A stretch of DNA of 39,685 nucleotides from an uncultured Bacilli bacterium (GTDB lineage Bacteria > Bacillota_I > Bacilli_A > RF39 > UBA660), in contig CANRIB010000009.1 of the NCBI GenBank assembly GCA_947630575.1, positions 1 to 39,685 on the forward strand, read 5' to 3'. A program made the position numbers and the translations under genes. Below, one piece after another: positions 1 to 8,196 of the stretch (within the stretch, counting starts at the first letter, position 1; every line of letters starts with the position of its first letter). The notes under the pieces are model-generated. The model searched no databases, was not told the DNA's origin, and saw only the letters and a program-made list of their open reading frames with translations.

Positions 1-72
1 AAAAAGAAAGATATTTTCATGTTCGTTTGTGGCTTAAGCAAACAAAGTGAAGCGAAAGGAATGATTAGAATT

Positions 73-561
73 ATGAAAAAAATAATAATAATTAATGGAA
101 CAGGGGGAAGTGGCAAAGATACATTTGTTGAGTTAGTTAGCAAATATGCTTTGGTTTATAATTTTTCTTCGATAGATAAAGTTAAAGAATTGGCAAAAAT
201 AGTTGGTTGGACGGGAACTAAAACGGATAAAGATCGAAAGTTTTTAAGTGATTTAAAACATTTGACGACAGAATATAATGATATGGCTTTTAATAGTATT
301 AAAGAAGCAGTAGAAAATTTTAAAACAACAGATAAAGAAATAATGTTTATTCATATAAGAGAACCAGAAGAAATAAAAAGAGCAGTTAAAGAATTTGGGG
401 CTTTAACTTTGCTTATTAAAAGAGAGGGATTAGATAATATTAGCTCTAATTATTCAGATGCTAATGTAGATAATTATAATTATGATTATGAAATATTAAA
501 TACAACTTTAGAAGAATTAGATAAGAAAGCAAATTCTTTTGTCCAAGATTTAAAAGAATAG
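73..561 (+). CDS. P-loop nucleotide kinase-like protein
   Basis: A 162-residue soluble protein opening with a beta strand and a Walker A loop, GTGGSGKDTF (about residues 9-18), as in nucleoside and deoxynucleoside monophosphate kinases. The rest is charged and helical and fits a small kinase fold, but I see no diagnostic substrate motif, so the substrate is unknown. The frame stays open to the window edge. I chose ATG 73 because AAAGGA at 55-60 lies 12 bases upstream and because the P-loop normally follows the start closely; ATG 61 would sit directly against the ribosome binding site. Another frame reads open from base 3 to a TGA at 48-50 and may be the tail of a preceding gene. The gene converges on yidD with a gap of only five bases. 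Confidence 0.6.
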   Translation: MKKIIIINGTGGSGKDTFVELVSKYALVYNFSSIDKVKELAKIVGWTGTKTDKDRKFLSDLKHLTTEYNDMAFNSIKEAVENFKTTDKEIMFIHIREPEEIKRAVKEFGALTLLIKREGLDNISSNYSDANVDNYNYDYEILNTTLEELDKKANSFVQDLKE

Positions 562-566
562 AGTAA

Positions 567-785
567 TTATTTTTTAGGTGGTACTAAGTCAATGCCACTT
601 TTTTTATTGAAAGGATTACATTTTAATAGTCTTTTAATAGTAAGATATGTGCCTTTAAAAAAGCCGTGAGTTTCTAAAGCTTCAATTGCGTAGTTGCTAC
701 AAGTGGGGTAAAAACGACAATGATTGTGGAAGTCGCCAGGAATAGTTTGATAGAGTTTAATTAATTTAATTAGTAATTTTTTCAT
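567..785 (-). CDS. yidD: Membrane protein insertion efficiency factor YidD
   Basis: A 72-residue protein of the YidD (UPF0161, haemolytic-like) family. The hallmark is visible: a basic N-terminal amphipathic helix followed by [15 protein letters not shown] (about residues 23-37) with its paired cysteines, then a G-x2-(K/R)-G-x3-x2-K-R-L-x-K-C-x-P segment ending in NPF. Length is normal for the family. YidD lies at the inner face of the membrane and aids the YidC/Oxa1 insertase. In many bacteria it sits beside rnpA and yidC; neither is near it here. It converges with the kinase gene and is divergent from the PLP enzyme gene at 859, sharing a 73-bp intergenic region. Confidence 0.93.
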   Translation of the reverse strand: MKKLLIKLIKLYQTIPGDFHNHCRFYPTCSNYAIEALETHGFFKGTYLTIKRLLKCNPFNKKSGIDLVPPKK

Positions 786-858
786 GGTTATAATTTTAAC
801 ACTAAAAAATAATAATTACTAGGTTTTTTCATATAGTTTAGTAAAAGAAGGGAATTAG

Positions 859-2037
859 ATGAAAAATTTTACTAATTATACGGTTTATGATAAAAAAGAA
901 AAATATCATGATGATACTAAAGTAGTCAGAGGGGCTTTGGGGCATGATCCAGTTACAGGGGCCATAAGTTTTCCTATTTTTCAAGCAACAACATATAGAC
1001 ATATTGGAATAAAAGAAAATACTAATTTTAATTATAGTCGAATTATTAATCCAACAAGAGAAGAGTTTGAAAGAACAATGGCAATACTTGATGGAGGTTA
1101 TAAGGCTTTTGCTGTAACGAGTGGGATGGCGGCAGTATCCCTTGTTTTAACAATGCTTAAAAGTAAGGAACATATATTAATTTCGGATGATGTTTATGGA
1201 GGAACTGTTAGAGCGTGCGAAAATACATTAAAAACGATGGGAATAGAATATAATCAGGTAGATTTTACGGATATAGAAGAAGTAAAGAAAAATATTAAAT
1301 CTAATACAAGAATGATGCTTATTGAAACACCTACTAATCCGATGATGAAAGTTGCAGATATAGAGGAAATTGCTAATTTAGCGCATAAACATGGCATTAC
1401 AGTCGTGGTAGATAATACTTTTTTGACAGGTTATTATCAAAAACCTTTACTTTTTGGGGCCGATATAGTTATTTATAGTGCGACAAAATATATTGCAGGA
1501 CATAATGATGTACTTGCTGGGGTAGTAGTGGTTAAAACAGAAGAACAGGCTGAATATTTAAAGAATCAAAATGCAGTTTTGGGTGCTTCTTTGTCCCCGA
1601 TGGATTCATGGCTCGCGTTAAGAGGTCTTAAGACACTGGCGATTAGGATGGAAAAACATAGTAGCAATGCTTTTAAAGTAGCAGAGTTTTTAAGACATCA
1701 TCCAAAAGTAAAAAAAGTTTATTATGTTGGGTTTGAAGATCATCCTAATTATTTAGTAACTAAAAAACAAACAACGGGGTTTGGAGGGATGATTTCTTTT
1801 GAACTTGATACAATGGAAACAGTTAATAAGTTTTTAGAGAAAATTAATTTGATATTATTTGCAGAGAGTTTAGGAGGAGTAGAATCTTTGGTGACCCATC
1901 CGGCGAGTAGAACACATACTGAAGTAACTAAAGAAATTAGAGAAAAACTGGGTATAAGTGATACTTTACTTAGACTTTCGGTAGGAATAGAAAATAGTGA
2001 AGATTTAATTAATGATTTGAAACAAGCTTTAGATTGA
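859..2037 (+). CDS. Cys/Met-metabolism PLP enzyme (cystathionine gamma-lyase/synthase family)
   Basis: A 392-residue fold-type I PLP enzyme of the trans-sulfuration family. Visible landmarks are the YSRIINPTREEFE substrate/PLP segment (about 56-68), the TSGMAAVSLVL phosphate-binding region, the DNTF PLP-pyridine aspartate region, and SATKYIAGHNDVLAG carrying the Schiff-base lysine, followed by the LRGLKTLAIRMEKH element. Full length for the family. The members (cystathionine gamma-synthase, gamma- and beta-lyase, O-acetylhomoserine sulfhydrylase, methionine gamma-lyase) cannot be told apart by eye. It starts the wall-related run: GAGGGGGATAAAATG gives only a 10-base gap to dapF, so the two are probably cotranscribed. 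The ribosome binding site AAGAAGGGAATTAG fixes the start. Confidence 0.88.
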   Translation: MKNFTNYTVYDKKEKYHDDTKVVRGALGHDPVTGAISFPIFQATTYRHIGIKENTNFNYSRIINPTREEFERTMAILDGGYKAFAVTSGMAAVSLVLTMLKSKEHILISDDVYGGTVRACENTLKTMGIEYNQVDFTDIEEVKKNIKSNTRMMLIETPTNPMMKVADIEEIANLAHKHGITVVVDNTFLTGYYQKPLLFGADIVIYSATKYIAGHNDVLAGVVVVKTEEQAEYLKNQNAVLGASLSPMDSWLALRGLKTLAIRMEKHSSNAFKVAEFLRHHPKVKKVYYVGFEDHPNYLVTKKQTTGFGGMISFELDTMETVNKFLEKINLILFAESLGGVESLVTHPASRTHTEVTKEIREKLGISDTLLRLSVGIENSEDLINDLKQALD

Positions 2038-2047
2038 GGGGGATAAA

Positions 2048-2908
2048 ATGATTAATTTTACAAAAATGCAAGCTTATGGAAATGATTATATTTATATAAA
2101 TATGATTGATAGAGAAATACTTAATTTAAGTTCTCTTGCCCAAAAAATTACCAATAGACATTTGGGAGTTGGGGGAGATGGATTAGTTTTAATTGATAAA
2201 AGTCTAAATGCTGACTTTAAAATGCGCATATTTAATCCAGATGGAACAGAAGCAGAAATGTGTGGCAATGCGATTAGAAGTGTTGCAAAATATGTTTATG
2301 AAAAAGGTTTAACTACTAAAAGGGTTTTAAAAATTGAAACTTTGGGGGGAATTAAAGAATTAAAATTAATAATAAAAAATGATAAAGTGGATGTGATTGA
2401 AACTAATCTGGGATTACCAGAGTTTAGAACTAATTTGATACCAGTTAAAATAGATAAAGAAAATTTTATTAATGAAAAAGTTAAAGTGCTTGATAAAGAT
2501 TTTTGGTTAAGTAGTTTATCATGGGGAAATCCTCATACAGTTACTATTGTAGAAGATTTAAATAATTTAGATATCGAAAAGTATGGACCTTTGATAGAAA
2601 ATAATCAAATATTTCCTAAAAGAACTAATGTAACATTTTTAGAAATAAAGAAGAGAAACTATCTAAAGATTAGAGAATGGGAAAGAGGCACAGGAGAAAC
2701 TATTGGGTGTGCAACAGGGTGTGCAGCAGCCTTTGTAATAGCGCATTTATTAGGTTTAGTTGATTATGAGGTGGTGGTAGAACAAATCGGGGGAACATTG
2801 GAAGTTAAATTAGATAAGGAAACTGGGGAAGTCAAAGTAATTGGAACTACTAATTTTGTATTTGATGGTAGTCTTTCAAATTCATTTATAGAGGAGGTTA
2901 ATAAATGA
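2048..2908 (+). CDS. dapF: Diaminopimelate epimerase
   Basis: DapF, 286 residues, converts LL-diaminopimelate to meso-diaminopimelate in the cytosol, the last step before MurE or lysine decarboxylation. The N-terminal segment KMQAYGNDYIYI, the first catalytic cysteine in MCGNAIRSVAKY (about 72-83) and the second in GCATGCAAAF (about 218-227) are visible. The second motif is slightly unusual: the family norm is GTGACA, here GCATGCA, so an extra cysteine sits three to four residues before the catalytic one. The stop overlaps the murE start (ATGA), indicating translational coupling. Presence of dapF beside a DAP-type murE argues that this organism makes meso-DAP. Confidence 0.95.
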   Translation: MINFTKMQAYGNDYIYINMIDREILNLSSLAQKITNRHLGVGGDGLVLIDKSLNADFKMRIFNPDGTEAEMCGNAIRSVAKYVYEKGLTTKRVLKIETLGGIKELKLIIKNDKVDVIETNLGLPEFRTNLIPVKIDKENFINEKVKVLDKDFWLSSLSWGNPHTVTIVEDLNNLDIEKYGPLIENNQIFPKRTNVTFLEIKKRNYLKIREWERGTGETIGCATGCAAAFVIAHLLGLVDYEVVVEQIGGTLEVKLDKETGEVKVIGTTNFVFDGSLSNSFIEEVNK

Positions 2909-4368
2909 AAGCGTTAGAAATATTAAAAGATATTAAATATACAATTCTTGAGGGTGATTTAGATGTTGATATTAAAGATATTAAGTATGATAGTAGGAAA
3001 GTAGAAGAAGGTGATATGTATGTTGCAATTCAGGGATTTAATACAGATGGACATGATTATATACCGGAAGCTATAAGTAGAGGAGCGAGAGTAATTGTAG
3101 TAGCAAAGGTAATGAAAATCCATGGAGATGTAACAGTAATTAAAGTTAATGATACAAGAGAATTTTTAGCTTTAGCTAGTCTTAACTATTTTGGACATCC
3201 CGAAAAAGATTTGTTTTTAATTGGAGTTACAGGAACGGCTGGTAAAACAACTACTACGCATTTAATTAAAAATATTTTAGATAATTCTTTAATAAATTCT
3301 GGATTAATTGGTAGTATTGGGATTAAGTATTTAGATAAAATTGTACCAATAAAAAATACAACTCCAGAATCTTATTTGGTTGTTAAATATTTAAAAGAAA
3401 TGAAAGGTTTGGGGATTAGGCATGTAATTATTGAAGCATCTAGTCAAGCTTTTAAGCTCAAAAGACTTTTTGGTCTTACTTTTGATATAGGAGTGTTAAC
3501 TAATGTTACTAGTGATCATATTGGGGTTAATGAACATGAAAATCACCAAGAATATGTTAAGTGTAAGAATAAGTTATTTTTAAATAGTAAAGAAGTAATA
3601 GTTAATAATGATTCTAAGTATTTAAAAGAAGTATTAGATGGAGTAAGTTCTAATATTAATAGTTATGCGATTAATAGTAAGGCAGATTTGCAGGTTAAAG
3701 AATATGCGTTAGTTAATGATAAAGAAATATTTGGTTCAGTATTTAAAACAAAGGGTTTATTAGAAGAAGAGTTTAAAATTAATTTACCGGGGAAGTTTAA
3801 TATTTATAATGCTCTCGCGGCTATTATGGTCGCTCTTAAACTTGGAATAAATATAGATAAAATTAAAACATCTTTATTAAGTTTAAAAATAAGGGGTAGA
3901 ATGGAACTGGTGATGGTTAATCAAACTTATAAAGTTTTAATAGATTATGCTCATACGGAAGATGGTCTTAAAAATTTAGTAGCAACTTTAAGTGAGTATA
4001 AACCAAAAAGATTAATTGCCGTATTTGGAGGAGGAGGAAATAGGCCAAAAATGCGAAGAATAAGTTTAGGAGAAGTAATTGGGGCCTATAGTGATTTATG
4101 TATTATTACGATGGATAATCCGAGATTTGAAGAAATAAGTGCAATTAATGAAGATATAAAGTTAGGGCTTAATAAAGTTAATGCTAAGTATATTGAAATA
4201 GATGATAGGGAACAAGCGATTAGATATGCTTGTAATTATGCTAAAGAGGGAGATTTAATTGTGTTAATTGGTAAGGGGCATGAAGAGTATCAAGATATTA
4301 AAGGGGTTAAATATCCTTTTAGTGAATTAGAGATATTAGATAAAATAAAAAAGGAAATTAACAATTAG
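2905..4368 (+). CDS. murE: UDP-MurNAc-tripeptide synthetase, DAP-type motif
   Basis: MurE, 487 residues, adds the third stem-peptide residue to UDP-MurNAc-L-Ala-D-Glu. The N-terminal UDP-binding domain contains the family YDSRKV motif; the central ATPase domain has the P-loop GVTGTAGKTTTT (about 108-118), EASSQAFKLKR and the YVKCK region bearing the lysine that is carbamylated in this family; the C-terminal domain has DYAHTEDGL and GKGHEEYQ. Residues 404-407 read DNPR, the signature of meso-DAP-adding MurE enzymes such as those of E. coli and B. subtilis. It is the last gene of the PLP enzyme-dapF-murE run; a separate promoter follows it. A second, different MurE lies at 5695. Confidence 0.94.
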   Translation: MKALEILKDIKYTILEGDLDVDIKDIKYDSRKVEEGDMYVAIQGFNTDGHDYIPEAISRGARVIVVAKVMKIHGDVTVIKVNDTREFLALASLNYFGHPEKDLFLIGVTGTAGKTTTTHLIKNILDNSLINSGLIGSIGIKYLDKIVPIKNTTPESYLVVKYLKEMKGLGIRHVIIEASSQAFKLKRLFGLTFDIGVLTNVTSDHIGVNEHENHQEYVKCKNKLFLNSKEVIVNNDSKYLKEVLDGVSSNINSYAINSKADLQVKEYALVNDKEIFGSVFKTKGLLEEEFKINLPGKFNIYNALAAIMVALKLGINIDKIKTSLLSLKIRGRMELVMVNQTYKVLIDYAHTEDGLKNLVATLSEYKPKRLIAVFGGGGNRPKMRRISLGEVIGAYSDLCIITMDNPRFEEISAINEDIKLGLNKVNAKYIEIDDREQAIRYACNYAKEGDLIVLIGKGHEEYQDIKGVKYPFSELEILDKIKKEINN

Positions 4369-4412
4369 TTGTCAAATTCCAGATATTTCTAGGTTTAGAT
4401 AGTAATTAATTT

Positions 4413-4441
4413 TTGACTTATCTTTATTACTTTAGTATAAT
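4413..4441 (+). promoter_or_regulatory. Sigma-A type promoter for ATP-grasp/murE2 pair
   Basis: TTGACT at 4413-4418, a 17-base spacer and a perfect TATAAT at 4436-4441. The start of transcription would fall near 4448, only about 18 bases before the ATG at 4466, leaving just room for the AGGAAGTG ribosome binding site. It makes the D-Asp-ligase-like gene and the second murE a unit independent of the upstream dapF-murE run. Confidence 0.75.
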
Positions 4442-4465
4442 ATAAGTGTTTTAGGAAGTGATAAT

Positions 4466-5680
4466 ATGAAAATAATAGATAAAGAATTTGGGGCAGTACT
4501 TTTGGGAAGTGATATAAATACTTATAGTATGGCAAGAGCTTTTCATGAAGAGTATAAAATTAAAACAAAAGTAATAGGAAAGTTTTATACAGGTCCTAGT
4601 TTTCAAAGTAAAATAGTAGATTTTGAAGCTCATTCTGATATAGATAATAAAGAAGTATTTATTAAAGTATTAAATGATTATGCGGATTTAAATAAAAATA
4701 AAAAATTAATATTATTGGGATGTGGAGATAATTATGTTAGAAATATAATTGAGAATAGAGAAAGTTTAAGAGATAATTTTATTATTCCTTATATAAATAA
4801 AAATTTAATGGAAGATTTAATTAAAAAAGAATGTTTTTATGAGATGTGTGAAAAATATGGATTAGATTATCCTAAAACTTTTATCTATAATAAAAAAATG
4901 GGACATGATTTTAAATTAGATTTTGCATATCCAGTTATTCTTAAGCCTTCTAATAGTGTCGATTATTTTCTTCATGAGTTTCCAGGACAGTTTAAAGTTT
5001 ATAAAATAGAGTCAGAAGAAGAGTTATTAAAAGTAATAGATGACATATATAAGGCGGGTTATAGTGATACTTTAATATTACAGGATTTTATTCCGGGGGA
5101 TGATACTTATATGCGAGTTATGACTTGTTATTCTGATAAATCCGGAAAAGTTAAATTAATGAGTCTAGGGCATACTATGCTTGAGGAACATACCCCACAT
5201 GGGATTGGGAATCATGCCGTAGTTATTAATGAATATAATGAAGAATTAGCAGAGAAAATAAAAGGATTTTTAGAGGCTATTCATTATGTAGGTTTTAGTA
5301 ATTTTGATATTAAATATGATACAAGAGATAATACTTACCGAGTATTTGAAATTAATTTAAGACAGGGAAGAAGTAATTATTATGTAACGGGGGCTGGTTA
5401 TAATTTAGCTAAATATATTACTGAAGATTATATATATAATAAAGATACTGGTTTTACAATTGCTGATAATAAACATCTTTGGACGATGATTCCTATTAAA
5501 ATTGCTTATACTTATGTTAAAGATAAGAAATATGTGGATGAAATGAAAAAATTAGTTAAAGAAAAGAAAATAACTAATCCTTTGTATTATAAAGGAGATA
5601 ATAATTTAAAGAGATATATGAGGCTTAAAAGAGCAGATAAAAAACAGTTTGAGAAATTTAAGAAGTATTTGGGAGAGTAA
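4466..5680 (+). CDS. D-aspartate ligase-like ATP-grasp enzyme (peptidoglycan cross-bridge)
   Basis: A 404-residue ATP-grasp protein that resembles, along its whole length as I recall it, the Enterococcus faecium D-aspartate ligase (Aslfm). Shared features include LLGSDINTYSMARAF near residues 12-25, GCGDNYV (85-91), FYEMCEKYGLDYPKT (124-138), the ATP lysine in LKPSNSVDY (159-167), QDFIPGDD (206-213), and the metal/phosphate-binding FEINLRQGRS (294-303). Known members activate the beta-carboxyl of D-Asp and join it to the epsilon-amine of the lysine in the UDP-MurNAc-pentapeptide, giving an L-Lys-D-Asp cross-bridge. The next gene, 14 bases downstream, is a MurE whose specificity motif is of the lysine kind, which fits. 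Substrate (D-Asp, or another D-amino acid) is inferred. Confidence 0.85.
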   Translation: MKIIDKEFGAVLLGSDINTYSMARAFHEEYKIKTKVIGKFYTGPSFQSKIVDFEAHSDIDNKEVFIKVLNDYADLNKNKKLILLGCGDNYVRNIIENRESLRDNFIIPYINKNLMEDLIKKECFYEMCEKYGLDYPKTFIYNKKMGHDFKLDFAYPVILKPSNSVDYFLHEFPGQFKVYKIESEEELLKVIDDIYKAGYSDTLILQDFIPGDDTYMRVMTCYSDKSGKVKLMSLGHTMLEEHTPHGIGNHAVVINEYNEELAEKIKGFLEAIHYVGFSNFDIKYDTRDNTYRVFEINLRQGRSNYYVTGAGYNLAKYITEDYIYNKDTGFTIADNKHLWTMIPIKIAYTYVKDKKYVDEMKKLVKEKKITNPLYYKGDNNLKRYMRLKRADKKQFEKFKKYLGE

Positions 5681-5694
5681 TTTAGGAGGTTTGG

Positions 5695-7218
5695 ATGAAA
5701 ACTTTTAGGGTAAAAGATTATATTGAGGTTTTAGAAAAAGATAATTTAATAGAGTCTTTAAATATTAGTGATGATTTATTAAATAAAGAAGTAAAAAATA
5801 TTACGCATAATTCTAGAGAAGTTAAAGATAATACTTTATATATATGTAAAGGGATTAAATATAAGTCTATTTATTTAGAAGAAGCTATAGAAAAAGGGGC
5901 TATGTTATATGTATGTGAAGCTTCTAATTTAACAGAGCCAGATTATCCTTATATAGTTGTAAAAGATATTAGAGCGGCTTTAGCACTTATATCTATTCTT
6001 TATTATAATAATCCTGCAGAAAAATTAAGAGTGGTGGGTATTACAGGAACTAAGGGAAAATCCACGACGGCTTATTATGTGAAAAGTATCTTAGATAATT
6101 ATTTAAAAGATAAGAATAAAGATACGGCGATTGTTTCATCAATTGATGTTTATGATGGAAAGACAACTAAAGAAGCTTTAATTACGAGTCCTGAGTCAAT
6201 TGATTTGCAAAGAATTATGGCAAATGCAGTAGAGGCAGGATTAAATGATTTAGTGATGGAAGTTAGTAGTCAAGCTTTAAAACTTAAGAGAGTATATGGG
6301 GTAACTTATGATGTAGGAGTGTTTTTAAATATTTCTCCAGATCATATAAGTTCAATAGAACATTTAGATTATGATGATTATTTTTATTCAAAATTAAAAC
6401 TTTTTAAACAAGTTAAGAATTTAGTTTTAAATTTAGATACAGATAGATTAGATGAAGTATTAGAAAAAGCTAAAGAAGTAGATAATATAATTACTTTTAG
6501 TACTAAAAATAAAGCAGCAGATATATATGCTTATGATATTAAAAAAATAGATTATATAACAACTAGTTTTAAAGTAAGAACAGGAAAATTTGATAAAGAA
6601 TTTGTTTTAACAATGCCGGGATTATTTAATGTCGAAAATGCTCTAGCCGCGATAGGGGTTGCCTATATTTTAGATATTCCTTATGAAAATATGTATGAAG
6701 GATTGAAGATTGCTAGAACAAGTGGCAGGATGGAAGTGCATATAACAAGGGATAAAAAGATTATAGGAATAGTTGATTATGCGCATAATAAGCTTAGTTT
6801 TGAAAAATTGTATGAATCAGTTAAAAATGAATATCCTGATAAAAAGATTATTACTGTTTTTGGGTGTCCGGGGGGTAAAGCTGAGATTAGACGACATGAT
6901 TTAGGACTTTTATCAGGGCTTAATTCAGAGATAACATATTTAACGGCAGAAGATCCAGGACCAGAGGATGTTACTAAAATATGTGAAGAAATAGCAGGAT
7001 ATGTCAAGGAAAGTGGAGGAGCTTACAAAATAATAGAAGATAGAGAAACTGCGATAAAAAGAGCTATTTTAGATAATATTGATGCCGTTATATTAATAAC
7101 TGGTAAGGGAAATGAAACAAGACAAAAATATGGGACAGAATATTTGCCTTGTAAAACGGATACAGAATGTTTGTTAGAAGCTTTTCAAGAATATGAAAAA
7201 GAAGCTGTTTCAAATTAG
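5695..7218 (+). CDS. murE2: Second MurE-type ligase, putative L-lysine-adding
   Basis: A 507-residue Mur ligase, clearly MurE but distinct from the copy at 2905. It has the N-terminal THNSREV motif, P-loop GITGTKGKSTT (about 114-124, lysine 122), EVSSQALKLKRVYGVTYDVGVFLNISPDHI, the YFYSKLKLF carbamyl-lysine region, and DYAHNKLSF and GKGNETRQ in the C-terminal domain. At the third-residue recognition position it reads EDPGPED (419-425) instead of DNPR. Streptococcal and lactobacillal L-Lys-adding MurE enzymes, as I recall them, have DDPN/DDPG-x-EDP here. L-lysine is therefore the likely substrate. It follows the D-Asp ligase homologue by 14 bases with AGGAGG as ribosome binding site. Confidence 0.87.
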   Translation: MKTFRVKDYIEVLEKDNLIESLNISDDLLNKEVKNITHNSREVKDNTLYICKGIKYKSIYLEEAIEKGAMLYVCEASNLTEPDYPYIVVKDIRAALALISILYYNNPAEKLRVVGITGTKGKSTTAYYVKSILDNYLKDKNKDTAIVSSIDVYDGKTTKEALITSPESIDLQRIMANAVEAGLNDLVMEVSSQALKLKRVYGVTYDVGVFLNISPDHISSIEHLDYDDYFYSKLKLFKQVKNLVLNLDTDRLDEVLEKAKEVDNIITFSTKNKAADIYAYDIKKIDYITTSFKVRTGKFDKEFVLTMPGLFNVENALAAIGVAYILDIPYENMYEGLKIARTSGRMEVHITRDKKIIGIVDYAHNKLSFEKLYESVKNEYPDKKIITVFGCPGGKAEIRRHDLGLLSGLNSEITYLTAEDPGPEDVTKICEEIAGYVKESGGAYKIIEDRETAIKRAILDNIDAVILITGKGNETRQKYGTEYLPCKTDTECLLEAFQEYEKEAVSN

Positions 7219-7221
7219 TAC

Positions 7222-8082
7222 TTAATTTAGTGTTCTTAAAATAGTATTTAGTATTTCAATAGCAATATTATATGTTTTATTGTTAAGATCTTTTAAAGGG
7301 TTATATTCAACTAAATCAAAGGAACAGATGTGAGAAATATTTGCTAAAAAGAGATTAAGAGCTATTAAGCTTTCTTCTTTTGATAAGCCATTTATTTCAG
7401 GAACAGATACACCGGGAGCTATATTAGGGTCAATAACATCTAAATCAAAACTTATATGGATTTTAGATGTGTTTTTAGTAGCTATTTTTATAGCTTCTTT
7501 TATAACATGATTGATTCCTAATTTTTTTATGTCTTTAGTAGTAAAAATTTTAATACCATTGATAATTAGATTTTCTTTTTCGAGAGTATCAATACTTCTA
7601 GCACCAACAATGACAGTATTTTCAGGTTTAATATAGTTATTAGTAAATTTGGTTAAATCTTCATTGTGGAAGTTGTTAATAGCCGCGAGAGGTAATCCGT
7701 GGATGTTGCCTGTAATGGTTGTTTCAAAGGTATTATAATCAGGGTGAGCATCAAACCATATTAGACCAATATTTTCATTTATGGTTGCACTTGCTAGGGC
7801 GCTTCCGATGGCAAGAGAATGGTCACCTCCAATGATAATGGGGAATTTTTCTTTGTTGTTTAGGATAGTATTATATAGTTTTTGATTGAAAATATTGACA
7901 GCTTGAAGATTTTTTTTAAGATTAGTAGTTTCTTTTTCTTTAATAAAATTGGGATTGTTTTTAATATAAATTACTTCTTTATTTTGAGTTTCTAAATATT
8001 TTCCTAAATTATAAGCACCAAGACTTGCTCCATCTATATGAACACCGGCATCAGTACAAGCACTAATTATAATAGGTTCCAT
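7222..8082 (-). CDS. Arginase-family ureohydrolase
   Basis: A 286-residue manganese ureohydrolase. The three metal-binding motifs are present: GGDHSLAIGS, FDAHPDYNT and SFDLDVIDP. The stretch after the second motif, FETTITGNIHGLPLAA, matches arginases (usually TSPSGNIHGMPLA) better than agmatinases or formiminoglutamases, so conversion of L-arginine to ornithine and urea is the best call. The reading frame continues upstream to 8262 without a stop, but it would overlap the divergent pduL-like gene; ATG 8082 has AAGGTG seven bases upstream and begins MEPIIISACTDAG, where family members begin. It converges on the second murE with a 3-base gap, so each must stop transcription within the other. 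Confidence 0.87.
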   Translation of the reverse strand: MEPIIISACTDAGVHIDGASLGAYNLGKYLETQNKEVIYIKNNPNFIKEKETTNLKKNLQAVNIFNQKLYNTILNNKEKFPIIIGGDHSLAIGSALASATINENIGLIWFDAHPDYNTFETTITGNIHGLPLAAINNFHNEDLTKFTNNYIKPENTVIVGARSIDTLEKENLIINGIKIFTTKDIKKLGINHVIKEAIKIATKNTSKIHISFDLDVIDPNIAPGVSVPEINGLSKEESLIALNLFLANISHICSFDLVEYNPLKDLNNKTYNIAIEILNTILRTLN

Positions 8083-8196
8083 TTTTATCACCTTGTTTAT
8101 TTTAACATAAAAGTATATATTAATAAATAAGTTTGTTTTTACTTCTTCTTTTTTGAGAAAAAAAATGGTACAATTAAAGAGGAAAAGAGTGATAAT

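Noticed and set aside
8153-8174. TTGAGA and TACAAT upstream of pduL as a promoter
   Set aside because: The spacing is only 10 bases, far from the needed 16-18.
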